Assembly: GCA_965199765.1 (NCBI GenBank)
Contig: CBDATC010000001.1
Coordinates: 1,240,001 to 1,304,000 of the forward strand
Source: JAPOXR01 sp965199765
GTDB lineage: Bacteria; Pseudomonadota; Alphaproteobacteria; Rhodobacterales; Rhodobacteraceae
Direction of reading: 5' to 3'
Length of the DNA stretch: 64,000 nucleotides
Shown here: in pieces, positions 63,601 through 64,000 of the stretch
How the letters are laid out: the number at the start of each line of letters is the position of its first letter
Numbering within the stretch: the first letter of the stretch is position 1
Program-made: the position numbers and the translations under genes
The notes under the pieces: generated by a model
Database searches by the model: none
What the model saw: the letters and a program-made list of their open reading frames with translations, nothing else
Told to the model about the DNA's origin: nothing

Positions 63601-64000
63601 GTCACCGTCGCTCCTGTGTTCAAGGATGTCCCTTGTCCTTTCTCGCGCCAGCGCACCCGATAACCATTCTGCGCACCGGCCGCCGCCGTCCAGGTCACGT
63701 GAAGGGCCTGATCGCGGGGACTCACCTTAAGATGGGCAATCCGGTTACCCTGCACAGTATCCTCACCCGGAGTGTCATCGGCCCCGTTCACTGTGATGAT
63801 CACTGTCGCCTCGGTTCCGTCTGTGGTTGTGATCGTAAATTCGTCGTTCTTTCTGTCCCCTGCGCCGAGCGCGTTGGTGTCGAGGTCATCATTGTCGAGC
63901 GTGTAGGTCCACGCCCCACCCGTGGTTATGCTGAAAGTTCCGTACTTCCCTGACACACGCGTCTGGGCGTTGAAGCCCGGGGGAGGTTCGGTATCGACAT
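60648..64000 (-). CDS. Large VCBS / fibronectin type III surface protein with C-terminal beta-barrel (N-terminus outside window)
   Basis: An adhesin-like protein of at least 1,116 residues that is open to the right edge, so its start is missing. Order from the visible N-end: VCBS-type repeat (63.77-64.0 kb), fibronectin type III (63.46-63.76), two VCBS repeats (62.86-63.45), three FN3 units (61.90-62.84), one more VCBS (61.57-61.86), and a C-terminal barrel (60.65-61.48). VCBS units share YGTFSITDGGVWTYTLDN and end in ITVNGADD; FN3 units share RWREKGQG and NGTTYLVRVDT. The barrel has alternating strands and ends in Phe, as in autotransporters. I infer export through Sec and the BAM machinery and a role in attachment; ligand unknown. 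Confidence 0.88.
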   Translation of the reverse strand, partial: VDTEPPPGFNAQTRVSGKYGTFSITTGGAWTYTLDNDDLDTNALGAGDRKNDEFTITTTDGTEATVIITVNGADDTPGEDTVQGNRIAHLKVSPRDQALHVTWTAAAGAQNGYRVRWREKGQGTSLNTGATVTGASYEISGLTNGTTYLVRVDTINAANNGLIKGTNVTETGTPEASSTVIDGNLAGTVTEDASQTTAKGTATLSGPPGGATFNAQREAGTYGTFSITDGGVWTYTLDNDDPDTNALGARDRKTDRFTIAASDGAEATVVITVNGADDKSTIGGALTGSVNEDDVAAGTANGTASVTDVDTEPPPSFNAQTRATGKYGTFSITDGGVWTYTLDNEDSDTNALGARDRKTDRFTIAASDGAEAAVIITVNGADDTPGEDTVQGDRIANLKVSPRDQALHVSWTAAASAQNGFLVRWREKKQGASLSAGVKVTGSSIEIPGLKNGTTYLVRVDTVNAKNNGLIKGTNVTETGTPVASSKVQDCNPLTSPSNLRLESGDGQLTAHWDAASCAPNGYLLSWRRADSGSANAEGKSEAGATDTSFTITGLTNGQAYYVAIGTIKSNGEVISETQRGDETRRFILIDATGTPEASTTKMGEDLKVSNLQVSPRDKALHVSWAAAADAQNGYRVRWRVQGQGTSLNAGTQVRGSSTEISDLKNGTTYIVRVDTINAADNGLIKGTNVSETGTPAAQAEQGNAGSTGSDIDGDLTGRVIEDLDNMDKGTATSSSDSPFVPQSDEIGEYGVFTINTNGEWTYKLDNHRQATQALNAGDEEMDTFEIMTENGSEANVTIHVEGTDEIAAPIGDYLLGRANALVNNQPDLIRFLKDPNPQATAERRFNLQATEHSVVFDGAFTHNGMWGEITGARSERDSADSNYLFGSVGVHMPFSETLLGGVMLQFDRADENLNTGQASINGQGWLIGPYFVARSRTQPLFFEGRLLYGGSRNEFSLASGNSRGGRKGSFDTERMLAKIRAEGEIPLDDAGFTLSPYVDAGWFEDRAEAFTDDQGIQVRGQTVRLGQLELGSDFAVPVSARQGNLLITGGMGVIMSHTDGGSGDSALSEARGRVEFGVDYRVSETARLTLDSFYDGIGVSDFKSYGLSFSAEFQF
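62862..63345 (-). repeat. Near-identical tandem VCBS repeats (about 315 bp period)
   Basis: The 165-base segment starting at 62862 recurs from 63177 with few changes and a diverged copy from 63786. A second repeated segment of about 270 bases, the FN3 module, starts at 61930, 62572 and 63496. The identity at DNA level shows recent duplication or gene conversion within the coding region and makes this region prone to assembly errors and copy-number change. Confidence 0.85.

Noticed and set aside
1..64000. CRISPR array, prophage or integron
   Set aside because: No regularly spaced short repeats with unique spacers, no phage structural or integrase genes and no attC-like sites were seen.

Overview
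The window looks like chromosome from an alphaproteobacterium, probably marine or host-associated and not closely tied to a genus I can name. The evidence is a set of gene neighbourhoods known from that class: tsaE-amgK-murU-addB-addA-trxA facing accD-folC; ubiB-ubiE beside mutM-echA-rpsT; a mitofilin-like membrane protein followed by HemY; hemD beside tsaD; argJ-mutT; and SCO1. GTG and TTG starts are common, and many spacers are long and hold recognisable wreckage of genes and insertion sequences, which suggests a genome losing genes.

Layout. 1-1.1 kb: the C-terminal beta-barrel of an autotransporter-like surface protein cut by the window edge. 1.2-2.2 kb: a decayed dehydrogenase pseudogene and a possible reverse-transcriptase scrap. 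2.3-9.6 kb: argJ, a MutT Nudix hydrolase, hemH with an upstream methyltransferase, ubiG, a proline iminopeptidase and a membrane acyltransferase. 10.3-14.6 kb: an EcsC protein, an SMP-30/HpaH/HpaI operon for 2-oxo acid catabolism, and an isolated DUF3883 nuclease-like protein. 14.7-17.9 kb: the zinc importer ZnuABC, with znuA divergent from znuCB and carrying a His/Asp-rich repeat. 18-25 kb: an iron-type alcohol dehydrogenase, a FadH-type dienoyl-CoA reductase, ilvD and a glycerophosphodiesterase. 24.8-37.5 kb: accD-folC converging on trxA-addA-addB, then MurNAc recycling (murU, amgK), tsaE and SCO1.

37.5-51 kb is the accessory part. At least four, perhaps five, degraded pieces of ISNCY-like transposases lie at 37.5, 40.6, (45.0), 50.5 and 50.75 kb. 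They surround an intact DUF1156-type DNA methyltransferase, an NMT1/THI5-type ABC importer operon with a VOC protein, and the core genes hemD, tsaD, an EVE protein, ahcY and an HD hydrolase. Several genes usually found inside these core clusters are absent here (hemC, gpsA).

50.8-64 kb: a short-chain dehydrogenase-like protein without the usual Tyr/Lys pair, mitofilin-like protein and HemY, tRNA-Thr(CGT), ubiB, ubiE, mutM, an enoyl-CoA hydratase and rpsT. Where dnaA would often follow rpsT there is instead a spacer and a large VCBS/fibronectin-III surface protein with a C-terminal barrel, running off the right edge. No intact new multi-gene system is obvious. The best leads are the IS-bounded DUF1156 locus, the znu promoter pair, the ArgJ coiled-coil extension, and the interleaved hairpins after rpsT.
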